Source of the DNA: UBA9676 sp036005525
GTDB taxonomy: Bacteria; Actinomycetota; Actinomycetes; Streptosporangiales; Streptosporangiaceae
Direction of reading: 5' to 3'
NCBI GenBank assembly: GCA_036005525.1
Contig: DASYQM010000258.1
Location: forward strand, 1-53,566
Length of the DNA: 53,566 nt
Under the pieces are notes generated by a model, which did not search any database, was not told the origin of the DNA, and saw only the letters and a list, made by a program, of their open reading frames with translations. Both the position numbers and the translations under genes were made by a program. How positions within the stretch are numbered: the stretch's first letter is position 1; the number at the start of each line of letters is the position of its first letter. Shown here piece after piece: positions 39,439 through 46,617 of the stretch.

Positions 39439-40167
39439 TTATGGCTGGTAGCGGTAGCCCATACCTGGCTCGGTCAGCAGGTGCCGGGGCCGGGACGGGT
39501 CGGTCTCCAGCTTGCGGCGCAAACCGGACATGTGAACGCGCAGGTAATTGGTGTAGCGCTCGTACCCGGGCCCGCAGATCTCGGTGAGCAGCCGCTGGGT
39601 GGCCACCAGCTGCCCGGGATGACGCAGGAGAATCTCCAGCAGGCGCCACTGCGTCGGCGTGAGCCGTACCGCCTTGCTCCCGTCGAGCACAGTGTGCGCG
39701 GCGAGGTCGATCTCGCGTGTGCCGATGCGTACCGTGACCGGCAGGGCGGCCGCGTCCCGGCGAAGCGCGGCCCGCAGCCGGGCGAGCAGCTCCCCCATCG
39801 AGAACGGCTTGGTGACGTAGTCGTCGGCGCCCGCGTCCAACGCGGCGATCTTGTCGCCCGGCCCGGCCCGGCCGGAGAGGACGATGACCGGCGCGCGGGA
39901 CCAGCCACGCAGCCGCCTGATCACCTCGATCCCGTCGAGGTCAGGCAGCCCGAGGTCGAGGATGACGGCGTCCGGCGGCCGGCGTCCGGCTTCGGCGAGC
40001 GCCTCCTGGCCGGTCGCGGCGGTGGCCACGTCGTACTTGCGCACCCGCAGGTTGATGCGCAGGGCACGGAGCATCGCGAGTTCGTCATCGACGACGAGCA
40101 CCCGCGCGCGGGCCGGCGCAGCGGAGGCCCCAGGGTCACGCTCCGGAGCCTCCGCCGCCACCGCCAT
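39439..40167 (-). CDS. Second KdpE-like response regulator, orphan, in the kdpFABC operon
   Basis: A 242-residue OmpR/PhoB-type regulator with a receiver (VVDDE, Asp71 in VILDLGLPDLDG, IVLSGRAG, YVTKPF) and a winged-helix domain (RLTPTQWRLLEILLRHPGQLVATQRLLTEICGPGY, RVHMSGLRRKLETDPSRPRHLLTEPGMGYRYQP). It is closely similar to KdpE at 35313 over its whole length, with a 20-residue Ala-rich N-terminal extension. The start is six bases after the kdpC stop, so it is cotranscribed with the pump. No histidine kinase is adjacent; KdpD (36038-38674) must serve both, or the DUF4118 sensor upstream of kdp has another partner. Confidence 0.85.
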   Translation of the reverse strand: MAVAAEAPERDPGASAAPARARVLVVDDELAMLRALRINLRVRKYDVATAATGQEALAEAGRRPPDAVILDLGLPDLDGIEVIRRLRGWSRAPVIVLSGRAGPGDKIAALDAGADDYVTKPFSMGELLARLRAALRRDAAALPVTVRIGTREIDLAAHTVLDGSKAVRLTPTQWRLLEILLRHPGQLVATQRLLTEICGPGYERYTNYLRVHMSGLRRKLETDPSRPRHLLTEPGMGYRYQP

Positions 40168-40173
40168 GCCCGT

Positions 40174-40812
40174 TCAGCGCCCGGCCGGGAACTTCTGGTC
40201 CAGGGCGATGTTGAGCAGGAGCACATTCACCATCGGCTCGCCCAGGAACCCAAGCGTGCGGCCCTGGGTGTACTGCTTGACCAGCGCCCGGACCGCGGCC
40301 GGGCTGGCATGCCGGGCCACCGCCACGCGATTCACCTGGATGGCGGCGTTCTGCGGCGAGATGCCCGGGTCCAGCCCGGACCCCGAGGCGGTCACCGCGT
40401 CCGGCGGGATTTGCGAGATCTTGACGTGGTCAAGCTTCGCGATCTGCTGCTGCCGCTGCTTGATCAGCTTGACCAGGTCCGGGTTGTTGGGGCCGAGGTT
40501 GGACGCGGCGGAGAACAGCGGGTTGCAGCCGTAGTCCGTCTTGACCGTCGCGTCGGCCGCATTGGAGGGCCGGGGCTGGAAGTACTGCGGCAGCGGGTTG
40601 CCCTTGCCGTCCACGAACTCCTGGCACAGCAGGCTGGACCCCACGACGCGGCCGTTGTTGCTGACCAGTGACCCGTTGGCCTTGCTGTGGAAGGCCACCT
40701 GCGCGATGCCGAACATCAGCAGGGGGTAGGCGATCCCGCAGATCACGGTGAACACGAGCAGCCCGCGTAGCGCCGCGATGTGCTGCCGGACGAAGCTTGG
40801 AAGGCGGTTCAT
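40174..40812 (-). CDS. kdpC: K+-transporting ATPase subunit C
   Basis: A 212-residue single-span periplasmic-facing subunit. MNRLPSFVRQHIAALRGLLVFTVICGIAYPLLMFGIAQVAF gives the N-terminal span. Family motifs: GSLVSNNGRVVGSSLLCQEF, YFQPRPSNA, PPDAVTASGSGLDPGISPQNA and NVLLLNIALD. ATG 40812 follows AGGTGAG; a GTG at 40821, overlapping the kdpB stop (GTGA), is an alternative. KdpC assembles with KdpA and KdpB and assists ATP use. Confidence 0.9.
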   Translation of the reverse strand: MNRLPSFVRQHIAALRGLLVFTVICGIAYPLLMFGIAQVAFHSKANGSLVSNNGRVVGSSLLCQEFVDGKGNPLPQYFQPRPSNAADATVKTDYGCNPLFSAASNLGPNNPDLVKLIKQRQQQIAKLDHVKISQIPPDAVTASGSGLDPGISPQNAAIQVNRVAVARHASPAAVRALVKQYTQGRTLGFLGEPMVNVLLLNIALDQKFPAGR

Positions 40813-40817
40813 GCCTC

Positions 40818-42944
40818 TCACCTGCCAAATCCGGGGATGAACTGGACGATCAGGTCGATCGCCCAGATGCCGATGAAGGGGATGATCAGCCCGCCGATGC
40901 CGTAGATCAGCAGGTTTCGGCGGAGCATCGACGACGCCGAGGCCGGCCGGTACCGCACGCCGCGCAGCGCCAGCGGGATCAGCGCGATGATGATCAGCGC
41001 GTTGAAGATGATCGCCGAGGTGATCGCCGCCTTCGGGCTGTACAGGTGCAGGATGTTGAGTTTGGCCAGGCCGGGGATCACGGCCGAGAACATCGCCGGG
41101 ATGATGGCGAAGTACTTGGCCACGTCGTTGGTGATGGAGAACGTGGTCAGCGCGCCGCGGGTGATCAGCAGCTGCTTGCCGATCTCCACGATCTCGATGA
41201 GCTTGGTCGGGTTGGAGTCCAAGTCCACCATGTTCCCGGCCTCTTTGGCGGCCGAGGTGCCGGTATTCATGGCCACGCCGACGTCGGCCTGCGCGAGCGC
41301 CGGGGCGTCGTTGGTGCCGTCCCCGGTCATCGCGACCAGCTTGCCGCCCTCCTGCTCCTTGCGGATCAGCGCCATCTTGTCCTCCGGCGTGGCCTCGGCG
41401 AGGAAGTCGTCCACGCCCGACTCGTCCGCGATGGCCTTGGCGGTCAGCGGGTTGTCACCGGTGATCATGACGGTCCGGATGCCCATCTTGCGCATCTCGT
41501 CGAACCGCTCGGAGATGCCCTCCTTGACGATGTCCTTGAGGTAGATGACGCCGAGCGCCCGGGCCTTGCCGTTGACCTTCTCCGCGACGACCAGCGGCGT
41601 GCCGCCGACCGCCGAGATGCCGTCCACCATCCCGCCAAGCTCCTCCGGCGGCGTGCCGCCGTTGTCGCGGACCCACTGGGCTACCGATGAGGCGGCGCCC
41701 TTGCGCACCTGCCGCCCACCGGCCAGGTCGACGCCGCTCATCCGGGTCTGCGCGGTGAACTCTACGAACTCCGCGCCCTGCAGCTCACCCTCGGCACGCT
41801 CACGCAGGCCGTACTTCTGTTTGGCGAGCACCGCGACGGAGCGGCCCTCCGGGGTGTAGTCGGCCATGCTCGACAGCTGCGCCGCGTCCGCCAGTTCCTC
41901 CGCCGACACGCCCTTGACCGGCAGGAACTCGGTGGCCTCCCGATTGCCGATGGTGATCGTGCCGGTCTTGTCAAGCAGCAGCGTGTTCACGTCGCCGGCC
42001 GCCTCGACCGAGCGGCCGGACACGGCCAGCACGTTGCGCTGCACCAGCCGGTCGATGCCGGCGATGCCGATCGCCGACAGCAGCGCGCCGATCGTGGTCG
42101 GGATCAGCGCGACCAGCAGCGCCACCAGGATCACCAGCGACTGCGGCGCCTTGGAGTAGTACGCCATCGGCTGCAGCGTGATGACGGCCAGCATGAAGAT
42201 GATGGTCAGCGAGGCGAGCAGGATGTTCAGCGCGATCTCGTTCGGCGTTTTCTGCCGCTGCGCGCCCTCGACCAGGGCGATCATCCGGTCGATGAACGTA
42301 TCGCCCGGCTTGGAGGTGATCTTCACCACGATCCGGTCGGAGAGCACCTTGGTGCCGCCGGTGACCGCGGACCGGTCGCCGCCGGACTCCCGGATCACCG
42401 GCGCGGACTCGCCGGTGATCGCCGACTCGTCCACCGACGCGACGCCCTCCACGACGTCGCCGTCGCCAGGGATGGTCTGACCGGCCTCGACCACCACGTG
42501 GTCGCCCAGGGTGAGCTGGGTGCCGGGCACCTGCTCCTCGCGGGTGCCCGCCTGGCCAGGCCTCCAGTCGATCAGCCGCCGGGCCACGGTTTCCCGCTTG
42601 GCCTTGCGCAGCGTCTCCGCCTGCGCCTTGCCGCGCCCCTCGGCCACCGCCTCCGCCAGGTTGGCGAACACCACCGTCAGCCACAGCCACACGACGATCG
42701 TCCAGTTGAAGATGCGGTCGGACGCCGGCCCGGTGATCGCGGTGTAGGTGGTGATCGCTGCGCCGATCTCGACGACGAACATGACCGGGTTGTGGATCTG
42801 CACCCGCGGGTCCAGCTTCTTGAACGCGTCGGGGGTGGATTTCCACAGGATCTTGGGATCGAGCAGGCCGCCACCGATCCGGCGCGGCTGGTCGGCCGTC
42901 CTGGGGGCTTCACCGCCCGTTTGCGGTGTCGTTGTCACGGCCAT
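40818..42944 (-). CDS. kdpB: K+-transporting P-type ATPase subunit B
   Basis: A 708-residue P-type ATPase. The phosphorylated Asp325 is in LLLDKTGTITIGNREATEF. TGES lies at 177-180 (actuator dephosphorylation loop, SAITGESAPV). Later motifs are VMITGDNPLTAKAIA and VAMTGDGTNDAPALAQADVGVAM, and the C-terminal spans follow. VALIPTTIGALLSAIGIAGIDR is typical of KdpB. The start ATG 42944 is one base after the kdpA stop; the upstream in-frame extension is not protein-like. It powers K+ uptake through KdpA. Confidence 0.92.
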   Translation of the reverse strand: MAVTTTPQTGGEAPRTADQPRRIGGGLLDPKILWKSTPDAFKKLDPRVQIHNPVMFVVEIGAAITTYTAITGPASDRIFNWTIVVWLWLTVVFANLAEAVAEGRGKAQAETLRKAKRETVARRLIDWRPGQAGTREEQVPGTQLTLGDHVVVEAGQTIPGDGDVVEGVASVDESAITGESAPVIRESGGDRSAVTGGTKVLSDRIVVKITSKPGDTFIDRMIALVEGAQRQKTPNEIALNILLASLTIIFMLAVITLQPMAYYSKAPQSLVILVALLVALIPTTIGALLSAIGIAGIDRLVQRNVLAVSGRSVEAAGDVNTLLLDKTGTITIGNREATEFLPVKGVSAEELADAAQLSSMADYTPEGRSVAVLAKQKYGLRERAEGELQGAEFVEFTAQTRMSGVDLAGGRQVRKGAASSVAQWVRDNGGTPPEELGGMVDGISAVGGTPLVVAEKVNGKARALGVIYLKDIVKEGISERFDEMRKMGIRTVMITGDNPLTAKAIADESGVDDFLAEATPEDKMALIRKEQEGGKLVAMTGDGTNDAPALAQADVGVAMNTGTSAAKEAGNMVDLDSNPTKLIEIVEIGKQLLITRGALTTFSITNDVAKYFAIIPAMFSAVIPGLAKLNILHLYSPKAAITSAIIFNALIIIALIPLALRGVRYRPASASSMLRRNLLIYGIGGLIIPFIGIWAIDLIVQFIPGFGR

Positions 42945-42945
42945 G

Positions 42946-44619
42946 TCAGTGCAGTCCTTCTGCGAACGGGCCCAGCGCGAGCGCGGGGAAGTAGGTGAGG
43001 CCGACCAGGATGAGGACCACACCGACGACGATGCCGACGAACAGCGGCGTTCGGGTGTCCAGGGTGCCGGCGCTGGCCGGCACGGGACTCTGCCTGGCCA
43101 GCGAGCCGGCCAGGCCGAGTGCGAAGATCTCCGGCGCGAACCGGCCGAGCAGCATCACGACCCCGCCGAGCGTCTGGTACCAGGTCGCGGCCGTGCCCAG
43201 CCCGGCGAACGCCGACCCGTTGTTGTTGGCCATGGACGTGAACGCGTACATGACCTCGGTCAGGCCGTGCGGGCCGGGATTGAGGATCGCGTCCTGGCCG
43301 ATGTGGGTGCCGATCGACAGCCCGGCCGCGGTCAGGATGACCAGCGGCAGCGTCAGGAAGTACAGCGCCGCGTACTTCATCTCGGTGGGCCGGATCTTCT
43401 TGCCGATGTACTCCGGTGTCCGGCCGACCATCAGCCCGGCCACGAACACGGTGACGATGGCCAGGATCAGGATGCCGTACATCCCGGCCCCGATGCCGCC
43501 CGGCACGATCTCGCCCAGCGCCATGTCGAACAGCGCGATCCCGCCCCCGAACGGGGTCAGCGAGTCGTGGAAACAGTTCACCGCGCCGGTGGAGGTGACC
43601 GTCGTGGAGGCGGCGAACACCGAGCAGCCGGGCGTGCCGAACCTCGTCTCCACGCCCTCGTACGCGCCGTGCGCGAGCTGCGGGGCGGCCCCGGCGGTGC
43701 CGAGGTGCGCCTCGAAGAAGCTGATCCCGCCGACCGCGGCCAGCCAGATGATCGCCATGACCGCGAGCAGCGCGTAGCCCTGCCTGTTGTCGCCGACCAT
43801 CTTGCCGAAGGTCCGCGGCAGCGAGAACGGGATCAGCAGGAGCAGGAAGATCTCGAACCAGTTGGTGAACGGGTTCGGGCTCTCGAACGGGTGGGCCGAG
43901 TTGGCGTTGAAGAAGCCGCCCCCGTTGTTCCCCATCTCCTTGATGACCTCCTGGGAGGCCACCGGGCCGCCCACGATCGTCTGGTGCGCGCCGGACAGGG
44001 TCGTCACCGTGTGGTAGCTGGAGAAGTTGTCGATCACGCCGCTCGCCATCAGGATCAGCGCGCCGATGATGGACAGCGGGATCAGCAGCCGCACCGTGGC
44101 GTGGGTGAGGTCCACCCAGAAGTTGCCCAGGGTGCCGGTACGGGACCGGACGAAGCCGCGGATCATGGCGATCGCCACCACCAGGCCGACCGCGGCAGAC
44201 AGGAAGTTCTGCACCGCGAGGCCGCTCATCTGCACGATGTAGGTCATCGTGGATTCGCCGGAGTAGTTCTGCCAGTTCGTGTTGGTGGTGAACGAGACCG
44301 CGGTGTTCCACGCCGTGTCGGGCTGAACGTTGGCCATGTGCGGCCCGACGAACTGCAGCAGGTAATGCTGCAGCCGCTGCATGCCGTACAGGAACAGCAC
44401 GCTGACCGCGGAGAACGCCAGCATGCTGCGCAAGTAGCTGCCCCAGGTCTGGTCGACGGTGGGGTCGATCCCGGTCAGCTTGAAGATCCCGCGCTCCACT
44501 CGCCAGTGCTTGTCCGTGGTGAAGATCTTGGCGATGTAGTTGCCGAGCGGGAGATAGCACACGGCCAGGGCGGCGACTAGCAGGGCAACCTGGAGCCAGC
44601 CCGCGAGGGCGCTATTCAT
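42946..44619 (-). CDS. kdpA: K+-transporting ATPase subunit A (K+ channel-like subunit)
   Basis: A 557-residue membrane protein of about ten spans, starting MNSALAGWLQVALLVAALAV. Selectivity-loop regions typical of KdpA are present: TNTNWQNYSGESTMTYIVQM, NNGGGFFNANSAHPFESPNPF, CSVFAASTTVTSTGAVNC and MANNNGSAFAGLG. VGLVVAIAMIRGFVRSRTGTLGNFWVDLTHATVRLLIPLSII fits as well. Its ATG shares one base with the degenerate kdpF stop (TGATG), so translation is coupled in this operon. Confidence 0.92.
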   Translation of the reverse strand: MNSALAGWLQVALLVAALAVCYLPLGNYIAKIFTTDKHWRVERGIFKLTGIDPTVDQTWGSYLRSMLAFSAVSVLFLYGMQRLQHYLLQFVGPHMANVQPDTAWNTAVSFTTNTNWQNYSGESTMTYIVQMSGLAVQNFLSAAVGLVVAIAMIRGFVRSRTGTLGNFWVDLTHATVRLLIPLSIIGALILMASGVIDNFSSYHTVTTLSGAHQTIVGGPVASQEVIKEMGNNGGGFFNANSAHPFESPNPFTNWFEIFLLLLIPFSLPRTFGKMVGDNRQGYALLAVMAIIWLAAVGGISFFEAHLGTAGAAPQLAHGAYEGVETRFGTPGCSVFAASTTVTSTGAVNCFHDSLTPFGGGIALFDMALGEIVPGGIGAGMYGILILAIVTVFVAGLMVGRTPEYIGKKIRPTEMKYAALYFLTLPLVILTAAGLSIGTHIGQDAILNPGPHGLTEVMYAFTSMANNNGSAFAGLGTAATWYQTLGGVVMLLGRFAPEIFALGLAGSLARQSPVPASAGTLDTRTPLFVGIVVGVVLILVGLTYFPALALGPFAEGLH

Positions 44620-44708
44620 CAGAACCTCTCTGGCTTTACGAGGGCCACGAACAGGTAGACGGTCAGCAGGACGCCGCCGATCAGGCCGAGCTAGTTGTTA
44701 ACGCTCAA
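44619..44708 (-). pseudogene. kdpF: kdpF with in-frame amber codon
   Basis: Immediately before kdpA the minus strand encodes LGLIGGVLLTVYLFVALV then KPERF and a TGA that overlaps the kdpA ATG. This is the KdpF peptide (one membrane span ending in PERF). The expected N-terminus lies directly upstream in the same frame as TTG-AGC-GTT-AAC-AAC (M S V N N), but the next codon (44693-44691) is TAG. No ATG, GTG or TTG follows the TAG. As it stands, kdpF is interrupted at codon 6, or starts at a non-standard codon giving about 20 residues. KdpF is a small stabiliser of KdpABC and often dispensable. Confidence 0.75.
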
Positions 44709-44787
44709 AGCGCTCGACCCCCTTCACCAGGAGCCAGAGCGCGGCGAAGACGACGATCGTCAGGCCGATGTAGAGAAGGTCCTGCAT
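44698..44787 (-). CDS. 29-residue membrane peptide leading the kdpFABC operon
   Basis: MQDLLYIGLTIVVFAALWLL and then VKGVERFER: one membrane span with a basic end. It has the best Shine-Dalgarno of the region, AAAGGAGG five bases before the ATG at 44787. Its stop (44698-44700) lies just before the degenerate kdpF and overlaps kdpF's TTG start region. Similar tiny ORFs precede kdpF in other actinobacteria as I recall; the function is unknown. It may be a Kdp accessory subunit or may replace KdpF here, since the layout (one span, ending in an RFE/PERF-like tail) is similar. Confidence 0.75.
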   Translation of the reverse strand: MQDLLYIGLTIVVFAALWLLVKGVERFER

Positions 44788-44879
44788 GGGGTCCTCCTTT
44801 GGGGTTCCAGGGCACGGGCGCACCGCGATGGCACTCGATGACCTCAGTGAACTCCCGGCAGCCAGAGACAGGAAGCCTC

Positions 44880-44930
44880 CATGCGGGACCCATGCGGGGC
44901 CCTGACGGTTCCTAACAAACCCCATGCGGC
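44880..44930. promoter_or_regulatory. Predicted tandem KdpE boxes upstream of kdpFABC
   Basis: Two direct-repeat pairs, each with an 11-bp period. Pair 1: CATGCGGGACC (44880) and CATGCGGGGCC (44891). Pair 2: CTAACAAACCC (44912) and CATGCGGC (44923). The pairs start 32 bp apart, about three helix turns. They lie 93-143 bp upstream of the first translated peptide of the operon. OmpR/PhoB-family regulators such as KdpE bind 11-bp direct repeats as head-to-tail dimers. Confidence 0.6.
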
Positions 44931-44982
44931 GGCGCCCGGCCGCCACGGATCAGGCGCGCTGCGCCGCCGTGTCTGGCCGCGG

Positions 44983-45738
44983 TCAGAGGTCGACCGGGTG
45001 ACTGCCGGTCAGGGCGGCGCCTACCTGGTCGGCGAGTGCGATCGCGACCAGCCTCTGCTCGAGGGTGGGAAGCGCACCGGAGTTGGCCCTCATCAAGAAC
45101 CTGCCCTGGAGGACGCCGCGGTTTTCCACCAGCAGTTCGATGTCGGTGTCGTCGGGCAGGGCCTCCGCCGCGTCCCAGGTCCGGTGGTCCGTCACGACCC
45201 GGCCGTCGTGCCGCAGCCTGGCCGGCCTGCCCAGCCCTGCCCTGCCGTACTGGAACGCGCACGTGCGCAGCGACAGCAGTTCGGCAAGCCTGCTGGATAC
45301 CTGCTCGATCAGCCCCGACGGTGAGCTTCCGGCCGCGACCGCGTGCGCGGCTGCGTTGATCCCCTCGAGGTAGCCTGCGCGCCTGCTCGCGGCCGCGTGC
45401 TCGCGGCGTGCCCACACGGCGAGTTCTGTCACCACCACGCCGATGACCAGCAGCAAGACGGTTGTCTCGATATCTGCCCGCCGCGTGATGTTGAACGTCT
45501 CAAAGGGCCGGGTCAGGAAGAAGTCGAACCACACCGCTGCCGACAGCGCTGCCAGGTAGCCAGCCAGCCGGTAGCCGTTCATCGCGACGGCCACCACGAC
45601 CAGCACCAAAGCCAGGGCCGCGTCGGTGTTGGGGAAGCTGGCCCGGAACGGGACCAGGATGGCAGTCAGCGCCAGCGGGGCCACCAGCGCAGCAACGACT
45701 GCCAGGCGGTCCCGGCTGAGCCACGGCGGGACCTGCAC
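44983..45738 (-). CDS. DUF4118 sensor-like membrane protein, KdpD-related without kinase domain
   Basis: A 251-residue protein starting MQVPPWLSRDRLAVVAALVA. Four spans (residues about 10-115) form a DUF4118 domain as in the middle of KdpD: ALALVLVVVAVAMNGYRLAGYLAALSAAVWFDFFLTRPFETFNI and then VLLLVIGVVVTELAVWARREH. A GAF-like region follows (EGINAAAHAVAAGSSPSGLIEQVSSRLAELLSLRTCAFQYG onward), which ends at SHPVDL with no HisKA or HATPase. It looks like the sensor half of KdpD on its own. It is upstream of the kdp pump on the same strand with 195 bp between them, and has its own predicted KdpE box at 45800. TATCAC six bases before the GTG may allow a leaderless start. Confidence 0.8.
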   Translation of the reverse strand: MQVPPWLSRDRLAVVAALVAPLALTAILVPFRASFPNTDAALALVLVVVAVAMNGYRLAGYLAALSAAVWFDFFLTRPFETFNITRRADIETTVLLLVIGVVVTELAVWARREHAAASRRAGYLEGINAAAHAVAAGSSPSGLIEQVSSRLAELLSLRTCAFQYGRAGLGRPARLRHDGRVVTDHRTWDAAEALPDDTDIELLVENRGVLQGRFLMRANSGALPTLEQRLVAIALADQVGAALTGSHPVDL

Positions 45739-45799
45739 GCAATCGTGATAACACAGCGGCCGTCCGAGTGCCAGCCTGGCCGTGCTCGTCCATCAGATT

Positions 45800-45818
45800 C
45801 ATGCGCGATCCATGCGGG
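45800..45818. promoter_or_regulatory. Predicted KdpE box upstream of the DUF4118 gene
   Basis: CATGCGCGATC (45800-45810) followed by CATGCGGG (45811-45818): direct repeats with the 11-bp period seen at the other kdp sites. They lie 62-80 bp upstream of the GTG start at 45738, a suitable activator position. Confidence 0.55.
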
Positions 45819-45852
45819 CGGCGTTCCCGCAGTGTCCGTCTTTCGGGCCTGG

Positions 45853-46563
45853 CTAGCCGGGAAGGGCAAGGCCGCGCACGCCGAGTTCGTCGGCGCGGGT
45901 GAACAGGTCCGCGGGGTCGGCGTAGACCCGGTAGGCGCCGGCCCGTTCCAGCTCCTCCCGGCCGTAGCCGCCGGACAAGACGCCGATCCCCAGGGCCCCG
46001 GCGCGCCGGGCGGCCAGCAGATCCCACACGCTGTCGCCGACGACGAAGGCGTGCTGCGGCGCCACGCCGAGCAGGGCCGCCGCGGCGAGGAACAGGTCCG
46101 GGTCGGGCTTGGCGTGGGCCACCATGTCCCTGGTCACCATCGGAGCGTCATCGGCCAGGCCGAGCATGGCCAGCGCGTGGTGGGCGGTGGCCCGGTAGCC
46201 GCTGGTCGCGATGGCCCAGGCCACCTTGCGCTCGGTGAGCGCGGCGAGCAGGCCGGCCGCGCCGGGCAGCGGCCGGACCGAGTCGGCCTGGGCCAGGTAC
46301 TCCTGCTGGTGGGCTTCCTGCAGCATGGCGATGTCCGCCTCGGACAGCGTGCGGCCGGTCTCCCGGAGCAGCGCGGACACGAACAGGCCGCCGCTCATGC
46401 CGATCCGGCGGTGGATCCGCCACACCGACAAGTCGATGTCGAGCCGGGACAGCGCCGCCCGCCAGGCGATGACGTGCTGGTACACGCTGTCGATGAGGGT
46501 TCCGTCGAGGTCGAAGAGGAACGCGGGCGCGGGTGGTTCGTGGTAGTTCGCCAGGCCGGCCAT
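45853..46563 (-). CDS. HAD family phosphatase (phosphoglycolate-phosphatase/beta-phosphoglucomutase-like)
   Basis: A 236-residue HAD hydrolase. Motif I FLFDLDGTLIDS near residue 16, with the nucleophile Asp; motif II IATSGYRATAHHAL; motif III Lys in HAKPDPDLFLAAA; motif IV FVVGDSVWDLLAARRAG with the Mg2+-binding Asp. A helical cap (type C1) lies between motifs I and II (HVIAWRAALSRLDIDL to GRTLSEADIAML). The substrate is a small phosphate ester, not predictable. ATG 46563 is preceded by CACACT at six bases, suggesting a weak -10 and leaderless mRNA. Confidence 0.85.
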   Translation of the reverse strand: MAGLANYHEPPAPAFLFDLDGTLIDSVYQHVIAWRAALSRLDIDLSVWRIHRRIGMSGGLFVSALLRETGRTLSEADIAMLQEAHQQEYLAQADSVRPLPGAAGLLAALTERKVAWAIATSGYRATAHHALAMLGLADDAPMVTRDMVAHAKPDPDLFLAAAALLGVAPQHAFVVGDSVWDLLAARRAGALGIGVLSGGYGREELERAGAYRVYADPADLFTRADELGVRGLALPG

Positions 46564-46617
46564 GGCACCAGTGTGCCGCCTGCGGCCCGCGGGGCGGGGC
46601 AACGGGCCCGCGCCGGG

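Noticed and set aside
42935..44580. Long open frames on both strands over kdpA
   Set aside because: kdpA itself has all family motifs and coupled start/stop signals; the others are shadows.
44880..44930. Direct CATGCGG repeats as a CRISPR-like or riboswitch element
   Set aside because: Units are too short and only in pairs with an 11-bp period. They recur at other kdp promoters, which fits a response-regulator operator better.
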